Below are positions 33,484 to 44,485 of a stretch of DNA of 64,000 bases, in pieces (position 1 is the first letter of the stretch; each line of letters starts with the position of its first letter). Where the stretch lies: assembly GCF_037042905.1 (NCBI RefSeq), contig NC_087252.1, positions 2,239,501 through 2,303,500 of the forward strand, read 5' to 3'. Both the position numbers and the translations under genes were made by a program. The DNA comes from Lytechinus pictus (lineage: Eukaryota; Echinodermata; Echinoidea; Temnopleuroida; Toxopneustidae). A model generated the notes under the pieces. That model was not told the origin of the DNA. It worked only from the letters and a program-made list of their open reading frames with translations, and searched no databases.

Positions 33484-33720
33484 GGCGCCGCTTTTTGGTG
33501 GAGGCGGCGCCGTCAACATTGAAATCTTAACCAAGCGGTAGTCTTTGAAATATCATATCTTTGAAAGTATATATACCTAGTTCATGAAGCTTGGACATAA
33601 GGGTAATCAAATATTACTGAACATCCTTCCTGAGTTTCAGGTTACATGATCAAATTCAAAGGTTATTATTTTAAGGTAAGCGAACTTTTAGCATGTTAGG
33701 GGTATTTATTGAATGGCCAT
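33484..33720. repeat. Partial copy of the AGGTCA-type repeat
   Basis: Starts 'ataggcgccgctttttggtg' and continues with 'cattgaaatcttaacc', matching 7310 onward, but stops after about one unit. Confidence 0.6.
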
Positions 33721-34024
33721 CATAAATTTAAATAAAGTAGTGCGATGGAATGTACTTATGATTAGTGCTCTCGAATTATAAGCAGAGCCTTGCCCGGTGG
33801 TCCTGCACTAACAAGAGATCTAAAAGCAAAAATTTTACATGTTGTACGTACTTTGAGTAAATGAGACAATGATGCATATTATGTGTAATGGCTATGTACC
33901 TGTTTTTATTTCAGCTTTTCTGTCGTTTTATTAACAATTGCAAACGCAACCTTTAATCGTGACGTGATTGAATAAATAGAAAATCATACATACATAATCC
34001 AAACTTTATGTTAATAAGATAGAA

Positions 34025-34048
34025 ATGAGCTCGACAGAGGATGGCTGA
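34025..34048 (+). promoter_or_regulatory. Upstream ATG overlapping the start of gene 2
   Basis: An ATG followed by six sense codons and TGA at 34046-34048. It overlaps the better-context ATG at 34041 in another frame, so it could lower translation. It matters only if the transcript starts upstream. No convincing TATA box was found. Confidence 0.35.
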
Positions 34049-34140
34049 GTACAAGACAAGTAAAGCTATACAAATGGCGGTCAAACGAACACACCTCTCT
34101 TTGTGGATCGTATCTGCTTTTGTTTTCTACTTCTTTTCAG
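34041..34140 (+). CDS. Gene 2 signal-peptide exon
   Basis: Two in-frame starts are possible. ATG 34041 has A at -3 and G at +4 and gives 33 codons. ATG 34074 gives a textbook signal peptide: M-A-V-K-R-T-H then a hydrophobic core L-W-I-V-S-A-F-V-F-Y-F-F and S-G. I chose the first because its context is better, but the second is quite likely. The exon ends phase 1 at a GTATGT donor. Confidence 0.7.
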
Positions 34141-34936
34141 GTATGTAGTGATTTATTTATTTGTAGTATTCTTGGGATGTCTAGTGACCGAGACGTGACT
34201 AGGCTTAACGATGTTACGTATAAGCCGAGAGCAGAAACATTCATATCAAGGTAGTTTGGCCAAAATTACGTTGTCTCGCTCCACCCACACATACATATAA
34301 AGCTTCGTTTGTCAAATTCGAAAGGGGAGGGAGATTTTTTCAAGGTTAATGTATTTACTTGTGCGTCTTTTTTTCGTCTTGTCCTCTAATTTTTATTTCG
34401 CTCCAACTGTCAAAGCATGCACGCTGGAGAATATAAACTAAACAAAAGTTTGGAAATCTGAATTTGATCGATTGTCCTACCATTTTTACTGGATATTAAT
34501 GTACAATTAATTCCAATGAATAGACCATTAAATTATCTTTAAAATGATGCCTTACTTCATTGATATTGTTTTTCCTACAAGATATATAGGGGAGGTACTC
34601 GCATGTGACGTCACAAATGAAAAGACAAAATTCTCGTAACCTAAGTATTATCTTTGATTCATTTTCCTAAAAATCTTCTCCAATATATTTCATGATTTTT
34701 CTGCTAATTTCTACAATAAAGTTTAGGTGACCTCTCCGTTTAAAGTTTACCTGACGCTTTGGTAAATAGAATAGATATAACAGGCATTGTTGTTTCTAGA
34801 GGCTCAAAAGGACCGCAACTCGACTTAACTTTTTACCTACCATTACTACATGCCTTAACCGATATAGTGAAATGAACTGAAACACATAATACTGAAACAA
34901 AAATAGTAGCTTATAAACGTTTCCTGTGTCATTTAG
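34141..34936. other. First intron of gene 2
   Basis: 796 AT-rich bases with no recognised repeat or frame. Confidence 0.6.
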
Positions 34937-35284
34937 GGATACGTGGTGAGGTTCCTGATGATACTGTCTACACCGAGTTGCACAAAGATGTTAGAATAGG
35001 AGACAGTGCAGTATTGACATGCCATTTTCGAGGTTCACCATTGGCTGTCTATTGGAAGAAAGGTGATAACCCAAGAAGCGCACCAAACCTTGTATCATGG
35101 ATTCCTTCTGATGACGTCACCGGTTTATGTGAAGGTCAAAGACCATGTGAGATCATGGAGATGAATGAAAATCGCTCCTTGGTCATCAAAGAAGTCAGTA
35201 TGGCCGAACAAGGTCGATACATCTGCAGAGTTTCTAACTACAAGGGAATTCTTATACACAACTTCACAGACATCAGACTGTTTT
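34937..35284 (+). CDS. Gene 2 Ig-like domain 1
   Basis: A 348-base, phase 1-1 exon of 116 residues. Cys in A-V-L-T-C-H-F, Trp in V-Y-W-K-K-G, and Cys in E-Q-G-R-Y-I-C-R-V-S-N give the B-, C- and F-strand landmarks of an I/V-type Ig fold. The usual Asp of D-x-G-x-Y-x-C is Glu-Gln-Gly here. An additional pair, L-C-E-G-Q-R-P-C, could form a second disulfide. Possible N-glycosylation sites are N-R-S and N-F-T. Extracellular. Confidence 0.85.
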
Positions 35285-35949
35285 GTAAGTATTTTGATTT
35301 CCGAGCTGATCATGTCCTTTGCGTTTTACTGCGTAACATCTCAGATTTAAACATTTTATTTTAAAGTGCTTTCATATAAGAGTAAACAGTCCGAATTCAG
35401 AACACTTAGACCTCCACCAAGAGCTAAACAGTAAGGTGGGGGGGGGGGGCGGGTGTTACTCAAGGCTGGAAATAAAATGATTTGACCAGATACAGTTTAA
35501 TAAGAAAAATGGGTCAGAAAGGTTTATTATTGTTGTTTGGTTATTTGTATGAAACAGCCCTATGCATGTTTTTGAAGTAATTTTCATTCAATTTGTATCC
35601 TGCAACAATGTGAGTATAGGATTGACTATACTGATTTAACATGTTTAACATGTAAGATAATTATTGCTGCAATTCAGTTTGTTGCATGGGAGATATATCA
35701 TATACACGTGTATGAAAATATGAAGTAATCAACATTCCATGCGGCAACCCGGGAGACAGTAAAAGTTTAAAGGGGAATAAGCGTCATGAGCGTTTTTATT
35801 GCATCTCCATGACAGCGTGAATATAACGGTTTTAACGAAATATTGCTAACCCTTAAGATTCAATGACTCTGCTATTAGTTTTCACCAGAATCATTTTATG
35901 TTGGTATAGCAGAGCAATTATTGATAATTTACAATCTATTATATTGTAG
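35285..35949. other. Intron between Ig exons
   Basis: 665 bases with a poly-G run near 35440; nothing else recognised. Confidence 0.6.
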
Positions 35950-36363
35950 CTCCTCCTATAGAACCCTACCCAATCATCAACCAGTGTCAGAGAAAGGAAG
36001 GTTCTTTGAATTCTACTTCTCCAAAGGGTTGTAGGATTTCAACCAACGCCACGATTGTAACCATCACCTGCTCGGCCTTCGGATTCTACCCAGATATAAA
36101 TCTCTTCTTCCTTCATGGGTTTTCAAAGGTGACCAATTTTAAGAGTATTGAGTGGGAAAATAAAGACGGTTCTAAGAACAAAACCATATTGATTGAAGCT
36201 ACAGTCAGTGACAGGCCATATGTATGTATTGCGTCAGATATACCCGGTTCAAAAGAGGAGAGAGCGGGGGAGATATTCATAGATCCATTCCGTTCAGATG
36301 AGACAACCTCAGCCAATCCCGAGAAGGATGATGGAAGTAGTGGCACAAATCCAGCGAAGATTG
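35950..36363 (+). CDS. Gene 2 Ig-like domain 2 and stalk
   Basis: A 414-base, phase 1-1 exon. T-I-T-C-S-A-F-G-F-Y-P-D resembles the C-x-x-x-G-F-Y-P phrase of C1-set Ig domains, but the C-strand Trp is replaced (N-L-F-F). The second Cys lies in P-Y-V-C-I-A-S-D. Extra cysteines occur near the start (N-Q-C, G-C-R). The last 35 residues are Ser/Thr/Asp/Glu-rich and probably form a flexible stalk before the membrane exon at 41189. Several N-x-S/T sites. Confidence 0.8.
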
Positions 36364-37042
36364 GTAAGCAAGCATTAATTAATTGGTAAAGAAATGCATT
36401 TTCATGTTTTTATTCATTATAGAAACGTTGCATTTGATTTTAGCAATGATTTTTCCCCATTCAAATTATAACTTTTTCAAATCCCCCTAATGTGATACAA
36501 ACTCAGGCACTGACGTTTAAAATGAGATAATATTATTATAACATCAACAAAAACTTTGCTCTCACAATCTCTGAAATCGATGGTTAGCGGGTTCCAACTG
36601 CTAATTGCAGGTGTTAGAAAACATGGCCAGTAGAGTTTGAATCTGATTAAAATGTTTCAAGTTTTTAAAGTTTGCTTTATTTTATTTCGGCTCAACTCAA
36701 TCATACAAGATAGGAAACTATCACAAAGATGTAACATGATTACCTTGAAAATAAAAAACAAGTGAATTTACATGTACATTGAATCAATGCGACTACACAA
36801 GATAAATAAGTGTTTATGGTAAACACTAAACAATATGATAAACACATAAATTAACAATGATATATATACATGTACATTGGAAATAAAACTAAATGTAGAT
36901 AATTCTGAATAAAAAACCGAACATGTTAAAAAAAACACCGAATCATTGCACTGAATCTATGACGGTTGTAGGTAGACCCGATGTCAACTCTCTAAATGCA
37001 AAGGAGCTAATCTGGTCGCTAATCACAATCCTCTCAGGGTGA

Positions 37043-40000
37043 CTTTCTCTCTCTTTCTCTCTCTCTCACCCCACTCTATTTACTCGGTATCTACCCATTT
37101 TCTCTCTAATGCTCTCCCTCTCCCTTTCTCTCTCTCCCTCTTTTCTTCTCAGAAACAGCTGTGGGTGTTGATGGTTATTAAATAATCTCTGATGGAGGGG
37201 TCTTACATGTGAACCTCTCTTTCTTTTGAAATCTTTTGAAGTATGAACTCTTTGTGTGAGTGCCTTTTTGTGTTTTGGTGTCTGTTTAATATGTGTATAA
37301 GCCATGTGTGTTTGTATGGTAGATCAACTCTGAGAAGTATCATAACAGATTCAGATATGTACAAAATATTTAATGTGTCATCGATTTTCTTTAATGATTG
37401 CTAGTGGATACCATTGTTGAAGAAGATGTAAACATAATATTAAGAAGTTGTGATTATATTGATTGTGAGGTATTTGATCAGAATAAAGAGGGAAATTTTG
37501 ATCTTATGCATTTGAATGCCAGAAGTTTATGTAAAAATTATGATGATCTGTTACATTTACTGTCATGCTTAAAACATGATTTCTCAGTAATAGGTGTTAC
37601 CGAAACTTGGTTTAAAGATGCTACTGATATCCGACTGTTTCAGATACCTGGCTATTCTTGTGTTCATAAATGTAGGGCAGGAAAAAACGGGGGTGGGACA
37701 TGCTTGTATGTAAAAGATGACTTAGATTTTGAATTACGTGAAGATTTATCTGGTTCTAAGACAGGGTATGAAGTAGTCTTTGTTGAAACAACAATGCACT
37801 CTAAAAAGGTTATTATTGGTTGTGTATATAGGGCACCAAACTATGATAGTATGTCTTTTATTGAGGATTTTGAACATCAGCTACAGGTTGTGAGTAGAGA
37901 GAACAAGGAGATCTATTTGATGGGTGATTTTAACATAAATCTATTGAATTATGATAATGATCAATGTGTTAAAAGTTTTGTTGATTTTATGTACTCCTTT
38001 GGAATGTTCTCTCTTATCACAAAACCTACTCGTGTAACAGAAAACAGTGCAACCCTGATAGATACTATTTTCACTAATTGCATTAAAAATGAGTTTTGCT
38101 CTGGTGTAATTTACTCAGATATTTCAGATCATATGCCCATATTTTGTGTAAGAAAGAATTCCTTAGTAACTCCTATTAAGAAAGGTGAGAAAGATATGAA
38201 ACGGCTTATTAATGATGAAAGAATATCAAGGTTCAAACACCACTTAGCAGAAATTGATTGGCAGGCTCTTCCCTCAGTGGAAGGCGTTAATGATTTTTAC
38301 GAAGCTTTTCTACAAAGGTTTCTCGGCCTATACAACTTTTGTTTTCCACTAGTTAAGGTAGCAACTAGAAAAAAATGTAAGAAGCCCTGGGTAACTCATA
38401 GTTTACTTAAGTCGATAAATCGTAAACACAAGCTTTATAGTACTTACATCAAGAGACCTACAGCTGAAAGTAAAAAGAAGTATATTGATTATAAGAATGT
38501 ATTGATTAATGTTCTTCGCTCAGCCAAGAAAGATTATTACAATGATTTGTTCAACGATGTTAAAGGTGATATCAGGAAGACTTGGACTCACATTAATGAA
38601 TTGCTTGGCCGTTCAAATAGGCATTCTATTCCACAAGAGATGAATTTTAATGGTATACTTTTATCATCGGCCAAGGATAAGGCTGAAAGCTTTAACAAAT
38701 ATTTCATTGGATTGCCCCAGAAAATATCTACAGAAATTCCTCACGTACCACAATCTCCTCGTGACTATATGAAACGATGTAAAGATAATGCTTCTCTGTT
38801 TTTAAACCCTGCTACAAAAGCTGAGATAATTAATATTGTATCGTCTTTAAAACCTTCTAAATCGAGTGGTTCTGATGATATTTCACCTCGAATTGTAAAG
38901 GAGAGTATTCACATTTTTGTTGAACCTTTATGTAAAATCATTAATATGTCATTATCTCAGGGGGTCGTTCCAGATAAACTAAAGGTAGCTAAAGTTGTGC
39001 CAGTGTATAAAAAATCTGATCGTAAGAATGTCGTAAATTATAGGCCGATAGCATTGTTACCAATATTTTCAAAGATTCTCGAGAAAATAATTTATAAACG
39101 TTTAAATGAGTTTTTATCTAAAAAGAACATATTGATTCCTCAGCAGTGCGGATTTCGTAGAAACTTCTCCACACAAATGGGTGTTTTTAACTTATTGAGT
39201 AATATCATAAAGGCTATTGATGAAAACAAATATTGTCTGGGGATATTTTTAGATCTGTCAAAGGCATTTGATACCATTGACCATGATATCCTTCTCAAGA
39301 AACTTGAACACTATGGAATTCGTGGTGTAGCATTGTCATGGTTCCGAAGCTATTTGTGTGATAGGACACAATTTGTTATGATAGATAGATCTAGATCCAA
39401 ACATGCTACGATTAACTATGGTGTACCTCAGGGTTCTGTTCTTGGTCCCCTGTTGTTTCTGATCTATATAAACGATATAATACATTCATCAACATTATTC
39501 TCATACTCCCTGTTTGCTGATGATACCAGTCTGATGCTCTCTGATAAGTCAGTAGAAAATTTGTTACTGGTTGCAAATCAAGAAATTAAGAAGCTGTATT
39601 CATGGTTTTGTTGCAATAAGTTATTGTTGAACATTAAAAAAACCAAGTGCATAATTTTCCGCTCTAAGGGTAAAAAGCTTCCAGGGAGTATAACTTGTCT
39701 TCATATAGGGGGTCATGATGTTGAACCAAGTGCAAATATTTTGTTTCTTGGGTTATATATCGATGAGCACCTATCCTGGAAAAATCATCTAGATGCTGTC
39801 TGCACAAAGGTGTCTCGCAGTGTAGGTGTTATTTATAGGTTAAAATCAATTTTACCTGAAATGATACTGATAACAATATACAATAGTATTGTTCTACCTT
39901 ATCTGACATATTGTAATGTTGCCTGGGGAAACACTTTTAAGTCTTATCTTGATAAATTGAGAGTATTGCAGAAAAGGGCGATACGACTTATAACAAATTC

Positions 40001-40776
40001 TAATTATATACATCCAAGTACTCCGTTATTTCTTCGTCTGAAAATGCTACCACTTAGTGAACTTGTGTCGTTCAATTGTGCATTGTTCATGTTCAAACTA
40101 CAATCGATGCCCCAAGAATGTACTTTAAAAAAATTATTTCTTCAGAATTCACAAATACATAGTTATAATACACGTCAAAAGGATCTTATTCGTCAGCCAT
40201 TTGCGAGAACAAATGTCACTCTGACCTCCTTTCATATATCATGTATTAAAGAGTGGAACAATTTACCTGTTGATATAAAAAATAGTAAAACTCTTTTCAT
40301 GATCAAAAGATTATCCAAAACTTACTTTCTTGACAGATTATGATTATTTTCCTTCAATGTGTATTTTAAGTTGATGTATTTGCATTTAACATGTTTAATT
40401 TGATGACCTACTCAGAATTTATGTTTAGTATGTGCATATGTTGGTGAATGTGGTTGTGTGTGGGTGTGTGTGTGTGTGTATATATGTGTGTCTGTAACAG
40501 TTTCCATTCTATTTTTAGCATCTTAACCTTATATATATATTTTTTGTCTCTCCTTTTGTATCTTGTAGATTAGTATATATCCTATGTTGTATGTTAATAA
40601 TCATAAGTATTTCAGGGCCCTACTCACAAGCTTTGCTTTTAAAGGGGTCCTAAAACCAATTCGTCTATGCTATAATCTAATTGATGTATGTTTATGTACT
40701 CATTTAAATTGTATGTATATCCATTTTGATTATGATGTGATGTTTTTGGTTTTGAATAAATAAACTTGAACTTGAA
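37043..40776 (+). mobile_element. CR1/L2-like non-LTR retrotransposon in gene 2 intron
   Basis: Inserted between the sequences matching about 415 and 420 in copy 1. It begins with a CT-rich 5' segment, has one long ORF2 (37398-40343), and ends in AATAAATAAACTTGAACTTGAA. There is no RNase H and no ORF1, so it is either 5'-truncated or of a type lacking ORF1. Same strand as the host gene. Boundaries are good to about 10 bp. Confidence 0.8.
37398..40343 (+). CDS. LINE ORF2: endonuclease-reverse transcriptase
   Basis: Open for 981 codons after a TGA at 37395. The first in-frame ATG is at 37506, so a protein of about 945 residues. Counting from 37398: endonuclease L-N-A-R-S (39-43), T-E-T-W (68-71), G-D-F-N (176-179), S-D-H (243-245). 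RT: F-L-D-L-S-K-A-F-D, G-V-P-Q-G-S-V-L-G-P and F-A-D-D (706-709). The C-terminus has Y-N-T-R and W-N-N-L-P, usual for CR1/L2-type elements. No stop or frameshift, so probably recent. Confidence 0.88.
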   Translation: MLVDTIVEEDVNIILRSCDYIDCEVFDQNKEGNFDLMHLNARSLCKNYDDLLHLLSCLKHDFSVIGVTETWFKDATDIRLFQIPGYSCVHKCRAGKNGGGTCLYVKDDLDFELREDLSGSKTGYEVVFVETTMHSKKVIIGCVYRAPNYDSMSFIEDFEHQLQVVSRENKEIYLMGDFNINLLNYDNDQCVKSFVDFMYSFGMFSLITKPTRVTENSATLIDTIFTNCIKNEFCSGVIYSDISDHMPIFCVRKNSLVTPIKKGEKDMKRLINDERISRFKHHLAEIDWQALPSVEGVNDFYEAFLQRFLGLYNFCFPLVKVATRKKCKKPWVTHSLLKSINRKHKLYSTYIKRPTAESKKKYIDYKNVLINVLRSAKKDYYNDLFNDVKGDIRKTWTHINELLGRSNRHSIPQEMNFNGILLSSAKDKAESFNKYFIGLPQKISTEIPHVPQSPRDYMKRCKDNASLFLNPATKAEIINIVSSLKPSKSSGSDDISPRIVKESIHIFVEPLCKIINMSLSQGVVPDKLKVAKVVPVYKKSDRKNVVNYRPIALLPIFSKILEKIIYKRLNEFLSKKNILIPQQCGFRRNFSTQMGVFNLLSNIIKAIDENKYCLGIFLDLSKAFDTIDHDILLKKLEHYGIRGVALSWFRSYLCDRTQFVMIDRSRSKHATINYGVPQGSVLGPLLFLIYINDIIHSSTLFSYSLFADDTSLMLSDKSVENLLLVANQEIKKLYSWFCCNKLLLNIKKTKCIIFRSKGKKLPGSITCLHIGGHDVEPSANILFLGLYIDEHLSWKNHLDAVCTKVSRSVGVIYRLKSILPEMILITIYNSIVLPYLTYCNVAWGNTFKSYLDKLRVLQKRAIRLITNSNYIHPSTPLFLRLKMLPLSELVSFNCALFMFKLQSMPQECTLKKLFLQNSQIHSYNTRQKDLIRQPFARTNVTLTSFHISCIKEWNNLPVDIKNSKTLFMIKRLSKTYFLDRL

Positions 40777-41188
40777 ATAAACTCCTATTGGAATTAAATT
40801 TCAATCTCTCAAATGAAAAGCGTAAGAAGATGCACACTTTCTCTCCAAAAAGTAGAAACTCACTCTTGAAAGATTGAAATTTAATTCTATCAGGACTGGT
40901 CCCTCATCTCACTCTAAGAGGAGTGTGATAAGGGACCAGATTAGCTCCACAGCATATAGAGAATACCTTTAAATCTACACGTATAACTCTTTACCGCTTT
41001 GAACGAGCTAGGTCTATGTGTTAGAAAGTATTAAATACGTGTAGGCCTATGTATAAAATAAAATCCTTCAATTGTCTGACTACGAATTCAAATTCTAGGA
41101 GTAAATGATATTCCGACATTCATACATATAACCAAATAAGAGCTGCAATAAAGATATTATAGAGTCTGAAACCCTTTTTCCCCCACAG

Positions 41189-41281
41189 TGGTACCAATCC
41201 TACTGATACTCGCAGTCGCCACGACAGGCATGGTATTCTTGTGGTGGAGATCAAGGAAACGGCTAGCAAGAAGTCACATAG
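41189..41281 (+). CDS. Gene 2 transmembrane exon
   Basis: Same 93-base design as 1971-2063: VVPILLILAVATTGMVFLWW then a basic R-S-R-K-R-L-A-R-S-H. Changes against copy 1 are mostly replacements (A/T, C/G, R/W, Q/L, R/S). Confidence 0.88.
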
Positions 41282-41743
41282 GTAAGCACTACCATTTATT
41301 CTGCAATAAATGTAATCTCAGTTTTTTTATTACCACACTCTTTTAGTAGTCACGACTGTCATACGGATGGGAGGAAGGGATTATGGCTTCCAAAATGCTC
41401 ACTAACTTAGGGGGGGGGGGAGGAAAGAAATGAAAGGAAATGGGGAAATATGATTTAATCTGTTGAATATTATGTCAAAATCTATAACAAAATTCAATTT
41501 CCATATAAAAGAGGCAATATTTCGCTTGCTCTTTTCACTCGCTCGCGACGTCTTAGAAAATGTCCAATATTTGGTGTATGATTAATACTGAATACTGACG
41601 GACCAGACTCTCCCATTAATACCATACTATATATTGAAATTAATTGTATTAGCTGAAATGGATTCCATTCATCCATTACAATCTAATGGCCAATGATAAT
41701 TTGTAGCAGTCTGAATAAATAAATTTGCCATTTTACACTGTAG

Positions 41744-41797
41744 GTAAACGTGATGTCGAGGAGGCAGAGCTATTAATGCAAAAACTGAAGGTACAGG
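41744..41797 (+). CDS. Gene 2 juxtamembrane linker exon
   Basis: 54 bases, phase 1-1, encoding G-K-R-D-V-E-E-A-E-L-L-M-Q-K-L-K-V-Q-G. Splice sites are identical to those at 3146-3199. Confidence 0.78.
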
Positions 41798-41948
41798 GTA
41801 AGTGTTGCACGAAAACACATTCTTTATTTGAAGGAACCTCTTTTAATCACGATTCTACATCACCATTATCGAAATAGATGGCACCACGCCGACGCACTTG
41901 TTGTAAAGCACACATCGTAGTCTAAGAATTCTATAATTTCAAGAGGAT

Positions 41949-42101
41949 ACACTCTAAAAACACTGAGTAAAATTTTACCCAAATTGGGTAGAAAGGGAAC
42001 ATGCATTGCGTAAAATTTACATCATATTGGGTATCGTTCTACCCAACCAACATGCATGTTCCCATTTTACCCAATATTGGGTAAACCTTTTTTTAGAGTG
42101 T
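41949..42101. mobile_element. ~153-bp MITE with ACACTCTAAAAA ends
   Basis: Inverted ends ACACTCTAAAAA and TTTTTAGAGTGT, with TACCCAAT/ATTGGGTA inverted words inside. Absent from the matching intron of gene 1, so inserted after duplication or lost there. Ends are hAT-like in appearance only. Confidence 0.65.
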
Positions 42102-42334
42102 TTAACATGAAATTGAAAAAAATGTGTTAAATTCACCACAATATTGCTCAAAGGTGACATATCTATCAAAGCTTTCCAAAAGATCAATACTTCTGTATCA
42201 TGAGTTCCGTAATGTATGCGATACAAGAAACGAAAATGCACGTATATGGAATTATTGTATTAAGAAACAAGCGCAGTGTAAATCATAACTAGTTAATGTT
42301 TTGAACTACTATTTTACAAATTTCGTATTGACAG

Positions 42335-42577
42335 GGGTTGTCTCTTTTTATGAACTGTGGCTACTGGCTTATGACACTCCGAATGATGAGATGGCAAATG
42401 TATACGCTGCTCTTGTTAAGCTTGGTATTACCAATATCAAGGGACAAATGGGTAGAAGACTTGTGTATGATACTCTTTGTAAATGGAAAGAGAGATCATA
42501 TGCACCTGACCAACCACAGATGTTAAGAGATGCCTTAGAGGAAGTGGGCCTTGATGGTACATGGCAAGTTATTTATG
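42335..42577 (+). CDS. Gene 2 module A (type 1)
   Basis: Same length and splice sites as 4219-4461. The seven base differences change K/N, G/R, F/L, A/T, E/K, E/D and S/G, with no silent change seen. The core S-F-Y-E-L-W, L-C-K-W-K and D-Q-P motifs are kept. Confidence 0.83.
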
Positions 42578-42798
42578 GTATGTATTTTCATTTCTTCCAT
42601 TCAATATTAACAAACATAGTTCTTATTCCTATTTACTTGCCATTTTTCTTTGGGTTTTACACCATAGCATGAATGGGGTTTCCAAAGTTTCCCTTTACTT
42701 CTACACATTCTCCGAGAATTACCATTTTAACACCATTATTTAGACATTATTAACACATGTTCTTTCATGGTTCCTTTCCTACTTTTTTCACAACACAG

Positions 42799-43689
42799 AA
42801 CAAGTGCGACAGGTCAATTATTCTACCAAAGTACCTGAAGGAACATTCGAACAAATCCTGCTTGACCTAAAAGAAAAAAAAGGAATAAATAAATTCCTAA
42901 ATAACTTGTTTCCACGAGAAAATATAGTCACAGAAATTGAGACAATCAATGACTCCAATCACTCTGAAGAGGGCAATAAGAACGTGGAAAACTCAGCTCC
43001 CGCCAAAGAAGTCAGTGACACCCATGACGGTCAAGAAAAGAAGAAAAACACAGCTCCGGCCAAAGCAATCAGTGCTACCCATGACGGTCCAGAAAACAAG
43101 GAAAACACAGCTCCGGCCAAAGCAATCAGTGACACCCATGACGGTCCAGAAAAGAAGGAAAACACTGCTCCCGCCAAAGAAGTCAGTGACACCCATGACG
43201 GTCCAGTAAACAAGGAAAACACAGCTCCGGCCAAAGCAATCAGTGACACCCATGACGGTCAAGAGAACAAGGAAAACACAGCTCCGGCCAAAGCAATCAG
43301 TAACACCCATGACAGTCAAGAGAACAAGGAAAACACAGCTCCCGCCAAAGCAATCAGTGCTACCCACGACGATCAAGAAAACAGAGAAAACACAGCTCCC
43401 GCCAAAGCAATCAGTGACACCCATGACCTTCAAGAGAACAAGGAAAACACAGCTCCCTCCAAAGCAATCAGTGACACGCATGACGGTAAAGAAAACAAGG
43501 AAAACATAGCTCCCGCCAAAGAAGTCAGTGATATCCATGACGTTGACCAGAACAAGGAAAAGTCAGCTTCCGGCATGCGAAAGTTAAAGGAATGGAATAA
43601 AGGTCCTTTCAAACAGAATCCGTTTGTTCTAGTCAGTCTTGCTCTGGAGAGAGCAGGTTATCTCCATATCTCCCAGACCTTCTTTGACG
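42799..43689 (+). CDS. Gene 2 module B (type 2) with 10-unit repeat
   Basis: An 891-base, phase 1-1 exon, exactly 399 bases (seven 57-base units) longer than 4683-5174. The flanking helical parts match the gene 1 module, ending W-N-K-G-P...A-L-E-R-A-G...T-F-F-D-G. The repeat inserts about 190 hydrophilic residues into what otherwise looks like one domain. Confidence 0.82.
42990..43559 (+). repeat. Coding VNTR, 10 units of 57 bp (gene 2)
   Basis: Ten in-frame 19-residue units of the theme N-T-A-P-A-K-A-I-S-D-T-H-D-G-Q-E-N-K-E. Several units differ by only one or two residues. The last unit (A-P-A-K-E-V-S-D-I-H-D-V) matches the last unit of gene 1, so growth was internal. Three other frames also stay open through the array because 57 is a multiple of three. 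Confidence 0.93.
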
Positions 43690-43886
43690 GTGGGTATCTT
43701 TCTATTCGGCATAACTGATACACCAAAACGGTTTACTGACATCATTGTGATTGATGTGATGACTTGAGAATGAGTTTTCACAATTATGGTACTTCACTTT
43801 AATAAGTTGGTTAGTTTACACCTGCGGTCCTTTAAAAAAAACCCTCAAAAATAGTACTTTGTGATTGGGGAAAAAGAAAAACTTAA

Positions 43887-44036
43887 GCCACGTAACAAAA
43901 AGGTTAGCGATGAATCGCTAATTTAAATGTACAATTTCAATTTGTTCCTCGTCAGTCTAATCAGTAAAATGTGCATGCAACGATGATCTTGATAGGCCGT
44001 TTCACAATTCATTGCTAATCTTTGTGTTACGGGGCC
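43887..44036. mobile_element. MITE shared with gene 1
   Basis: Same ~150-bp element as 5386-5540, with a small internal deletion; predates the duplication. Confidence 0.6.
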
Positions 44037-44485
44037 AAGGTTTATCTTCATCAATAACGTCTCATTATTTTCATGACTACAGTATTAGTGTTTGCATTTT
44101 TATGCCATTTTACTACCAGAAAAGATTTACGGTATCTGATGATTTTACGGGAGCATCAAAATATGGCGGGATATATTGACTGGACGGTACAGCAGTATAA
44201 CACCTTGTGAAGATTTGAAAAGTGCGATGCTACCTAATGGTCAGAAGAAAGCTATATAATCTATCGTTTTAATAATTCTCTACGAGTCCTGTTGTATATA
44301 TGCATTTGTGATGAGTAAACAAGGTAAAATGTATTTAATTACGTTTGTCATTATTCGACGGTGAATTACGCACCCTAGACATATAAATAGATGTATATTT
44401 CATTTTGTTATTTTTTGTTAAATGTATTGACAAATCTACAAAAGAGGCGCAGATATTAACAATAGTCCAAAACATTCCCTTGCAG

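Noticed and set aside
42937-43612. Long open frames on both strands across the module B repeat
   Set aside because: They are side effects of a 57-base in-frame repeat; only the + frame joins the flanking conserved module and splice sites.
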